A stretch of 7,482 bases of DNA from Ferrimicrobium sp. (GTDB taxonomy: Bacteria > Actinomycetota > Acidimicrobiia > Acidimicrobiales > Acidimicrobiaceae). The stretch is from assembly GCA_027365375.1 (NCBI GenBank), contig DAHXNM010000348.1:1-7482 (forward strand), written 5' to 3'. Below, piece after piece: positions 5,706 through 7,482 of the stretch (the stretch's first letter is position 1; each line of letters begins with the position of its first letter). The position numbers and the translations under genes were made by a program. Below the pieces are notes generated by a model, which was not told the DNA's origin, searched no databases, and saw nothing but the letters and a program-made list of their open reading frames with translations.

Positions 5706-6845
5706 ATGTCAGTTGAGTTCAGCGAGGAGCACGAAGCACTTCGCAAGGTTGTGGCCGATTTCGTTGATGCTGAGGTGCTGCCTAACGCCCTTAGATGGGA
5801 TGAGCGAAGTGAGTTCCCGCTTCCACAGGTGCTAGAACTCGGTCAACTTGGACTGTTTGGGATGATCTTCCCTGAGACGTACGGTGGTGGTGATGGAGAC
5901 TTCACCTCTTTGTGTATTGCAGTCGAAGAGTTGGCGAAGGGAGATTCTTCGTTAGCGATAACGTTGTCGGCTGGGGTGGGACTCGGAGCCAATCCTATCT
6001 TTCAGTTCGGTACCGAGGAGCAGAAGCAGCGGTGGTTGCCTGATCTTTGCGCTGGCCGTGCGCTTGGTGGTTTTGGACTAACAGAGCCCGATGGAGGTTC
6101 TGATGCAGGAGCTACGCGCACCAGGGTGGATCGCCAGGGGGAGCGCTTCCTCTTGAACGGCGCAAAGGCTTATATCACGAACTCTGGAACTCCGATCACG
6201 TCACTTGTGACCGTCACCGCGCGAGGAGAGGAGGGAGTGTCAAGTTTCATCGTGCCATCAGGTACAGCAGGATTTACCGTGGAGCCAGCGTACAAGAAGT
6301 TAGGCTGGCATGCCTCCGATACCCATCCACTCAGTCTGGTCGATGTTGACTTAGGTCAAGAGGCCCTACTCGGTGATCCTGGTCGTGGGTTTGCGCAGTT
6401 CCTTGCAATCCTAGATGATGGTCGCATCTCGATCGCAGCACTTGCACTTGGTTTGGCAGAGGCGTGCCTGCGGGAGTCGCTTGCCTACGCTGCGAATCGG
6501 AACGCCTTTGGAGGTCCAATCGCTCGCTACCAGGCGGTTTCGTTTAAGTGTGCCGACATGGAGGTCGCTATTGAGGCATCACGGCTGTTAATCTATCGGG
6601 CAGCTTGGCTGAAAGATCACGGGCGTCCATTTAAGAGGGAGGCAGCCGTTGCAAAACTTTATGCGACCGAGGCGGCCGTCTCTATAGCTCGCGATGCAAC
6701 TCAGATTTTTGGAGGAGCAGGTTTCATTGAAGAGTCTCCAGTTGCGCGCTACTATCGAGACGCCAAGATACTTGAGATTGGCGAAGGGACATCAGAGGTG
6801 CAACGCTTGGTCATTGCACGTTCCCTTGGCCTACCTACCTCTTAG
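5706..6845 (+). CDS. Acyl-CoA dehydrogenase
   Basis: A 379-residue FAD flavoprotein that introduces a trans-2 double bond into an acyl-CoA thioester and passes electrons to electron-transfer flavoprotein, in fatty-acid or branched-chain amino-acid degradation. All three domains of the family are present at normal length. The helical N-terminal domain runs to about 120. The beta domain carries FAD/substrate signature LTEPDGGSDAG (125-135) and NGAKAYITNSG (151-161). The C-terminal helical domain has RNAFG (265-269), QIFGGAGF (333-340) and YYRDAKILEIGEGTSEVQR (349-367). Glu360 in the IGEGT segment is at the position of the catalytic base in short/medium-chain enzymes. ATG 5706 is chosen over TTG 5688 because of the adjacent GAGGAGG and because homologues begin near this point. 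The stop is nine bases from the next gene. Chain-length specificity (butyryl, isovaleryl, glutaryl or other) cannot be settled by eye. A biosynthetic role is possible given the sugar-nucleotide neighbour. Confidence 0.95.
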   Translation: MSVEFSEEHEALRKVVADFVDAEVLPNALRWDERSEFPLPQVLELGQLGLFGMIFPETYGGGDGDFTSLCIAVEELAKGDSSLAITLSAGVGLGANPIFQFGTEEQKQRWLPDLCAGRALGGFGLTEPDGGSDAGATRTRVDRQGERFLLNGAKAYITNSGTPITSLVTVTARGEEGVSSFIVPSGTAGFTVEPAYKKLGWHASDTHPLSLVDVDLGQEALLGDPGRGFAQFLAILDDGRISIAALALGLAEACLRESLAYAANRNAFGGPIARYQAVSFKCADMEVAIEASRLLIYRAAWLKDHGRPFKREAAVAKLYATEAAVSIARDATQIFGGAGFIEESPVARYYRDAKILEIGEGTSEVQRLVIARSLGLPTS

Positions 6846-6848
6846 GAG
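6844..6848 (+). promoter_or_regulatory. Shine-Dalgarno AGGAG overlapping the acyl-CoA dehydrogenase stop codon
   Basis: AGGAG shares two bases with the TAG stop (6843-6845) and lies six bases before ATG 6855. This arrangement usually goes with translational coupling, so the two genes are very probably on one mRNA. Confidence 0.75.
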
Positions 6849-6854
6849 AACATT

Positions 6855-7482
6855 ATGAAGGCGCTTATTCTTGCTGGAGGGTCCGGAACTCGACTTCGCC
6901 CGCTGACACATACCGCATCGAAGCAACTAGTGCCTATCGCTAATAAGCCCATTCTTTTTTACGGACTCGAAGCAATTGCTGAGTGCGGCATCACGGAGGT
7001 AGGCATTGTGGTCGGGCACACAGCCGCCGAAGTCAAAGCAGCGGTCGGCGATGGTTCGATGTTCGGGCTGAAGGTGACCTACCTCCCTCAGGATGCACCT
7101 CGAGGGTTGGCTCACGCTGTGTTGATTGCCAGGGAATTTCTCGGTGATGAGGATTTTGTTATGTATCTCGGCGACAATTTTCTGGTTGGTGGTGTTTCAG
7201 ATATTGTCCAAGGATTCACAGAGCGCGATGCTTCCACGGCTGCAAGGATTCTGTTGGCAAGGGTTCCCGATCCTAGGAAGTTTGGTGTTGCCGAGATCGC
7301 AGGTGATGGCTCCGTCTTGCGCCTAGTCGAGAAACCTGACAACCCTCCGTCGGACTTGGCGTTGGTCGGTGTCTATCTTTTTGACCACCGCATTCACGAG
7401 GCTGTCGCGGACATCGAGCCATCAGCACGGGGAGAACTTGAGATAACTGATGCTATCAGTTGGCTCATCGACCATGGGTTTG
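6855..7482 (+). CDS. rmlA: Glucose-1-phosphate thymidylyltransferase, long StrD-like form (3' end cut by window)
   Basis: This enzyme joins glucose-1-phosphate and dTTP to make dTDP-glucose and pyrophosphate, the first step to dTDP-rhamnose and other deoxysugars of cell envelope or glycosylated metabolites. The visible 209 residues contain the nucleotidyltransferase signature GGSGTRLRPLT (8-18), KQLVPIANKP (23-32), the Mg-binding LGDN (105-108, Asp107), VEKP (158-161), ALVGVYLF (169-176) and GELEITDAI (193-201). QLVPIANKP and the GLAHAV segment resemble the long (about 350-residue) StrD-type enzymes rather than the 290-residue RmlA. The left-handed beta-helix expected at the C-terminus lies beyond the window. 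ATG 6855 has AGGAG six bases ahead and gives the standard MKALILAGG start. It follows the acyl-CoA dehydrogenase by nine bases. The symbol is a family-level assignment: dTDP is the likeliest nucleotide, but UDP or another cannot be excluded. Confidence 0.93.
   Translation, partial: MKALILAGGSGTRLRPLTHTASKQLVPIANKPILFYGLEAIAECGITEVGIVVGHTAAEVKAAVGDGSMFGLKVTYLPQDAPRGLAHAVLIAREFLGDEDFVMYLGDNFLVGGVSDIVQGFTERDASTAARILLARVPDPRKFGVAEIAGDGSVLRLVEKPDNPPSDLALVGVYLFDHRIHEAVADIEPSARGELEITDAISWLIDHGF

Overview
This is an ordinary-looking piece of bacterial chromosome, densely coding, with seven genes on two divergent arms. Base composition is moderately GC-rich (roughly mid-50s percent in lines I counted by eye). 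Three features suggest an actinobacterium: a single-chain biotin carboxylase plus biotin-carrier protein of about 590 residues, a StrD-like long-form glucose-1-phosphate thymidylyltransferase, and frequent GTG/TTG codons at possible start sites. An intermediate-GC member of the Acidimicrobiia would fit, but that placement is an impression and was not tested.

Left arm (minus strand, read from 4517 down to 1). First comes an acyl-CoA carboxylase alpha subunit (biotin carboxylase + BCCP). It is followed by an M20-family amidohydrolase, a small nitroreductase-family flavoprotein, and a ThiF/MoeB-type adenylyltransferase with a rhodanese domain at its N-terminus, cut by the window start. Gaps are 22, 38 and 27 bases, so the four probably form one operon. 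No carboxyltransferase (beta) subunit is visible.

Centre (4518-4630). A 113-base divergent intergenic region separates the carboxylase gene from birA. It carries a perfect 7-bp inverted repeat (4575-4581 / 4600-4606) that overlaps the best promoter-like hexamers on both strands and is a candidate shared operator.

Right arm (plus strand). birA encodes a biotin-protein ligase without a DNA-binding domain. Its obvious substrate is the BCCP domain of the divergent gene, so the pair makes a functional unit: the carboxylase subunit and the enzyme that biotinylates it. A 307-base gap without a convincing gene follows (5399-5705). Then come an acyl-CoA dehydrogenase and, 9 bases after its stop, a nucleotide-sugar gene (dTDP-glucose synthase type) that runs off the right edge.

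I see no tRNA or rRNA gene, insertion sequence, CRISPR array, phage gene or convincing Rho-independent terminator. I did not find a clearly new system. The points worth a second look are the inverted repeat in the divergent promoter, the reversed rhodanese-MoeB domain order, the amidohydrolase inside a biotin-enzyme operon, the tight acyl-CoA dehydrogenase/nucleotidyltransferase pair, and a ten-codon leader-like ORF in the gap.
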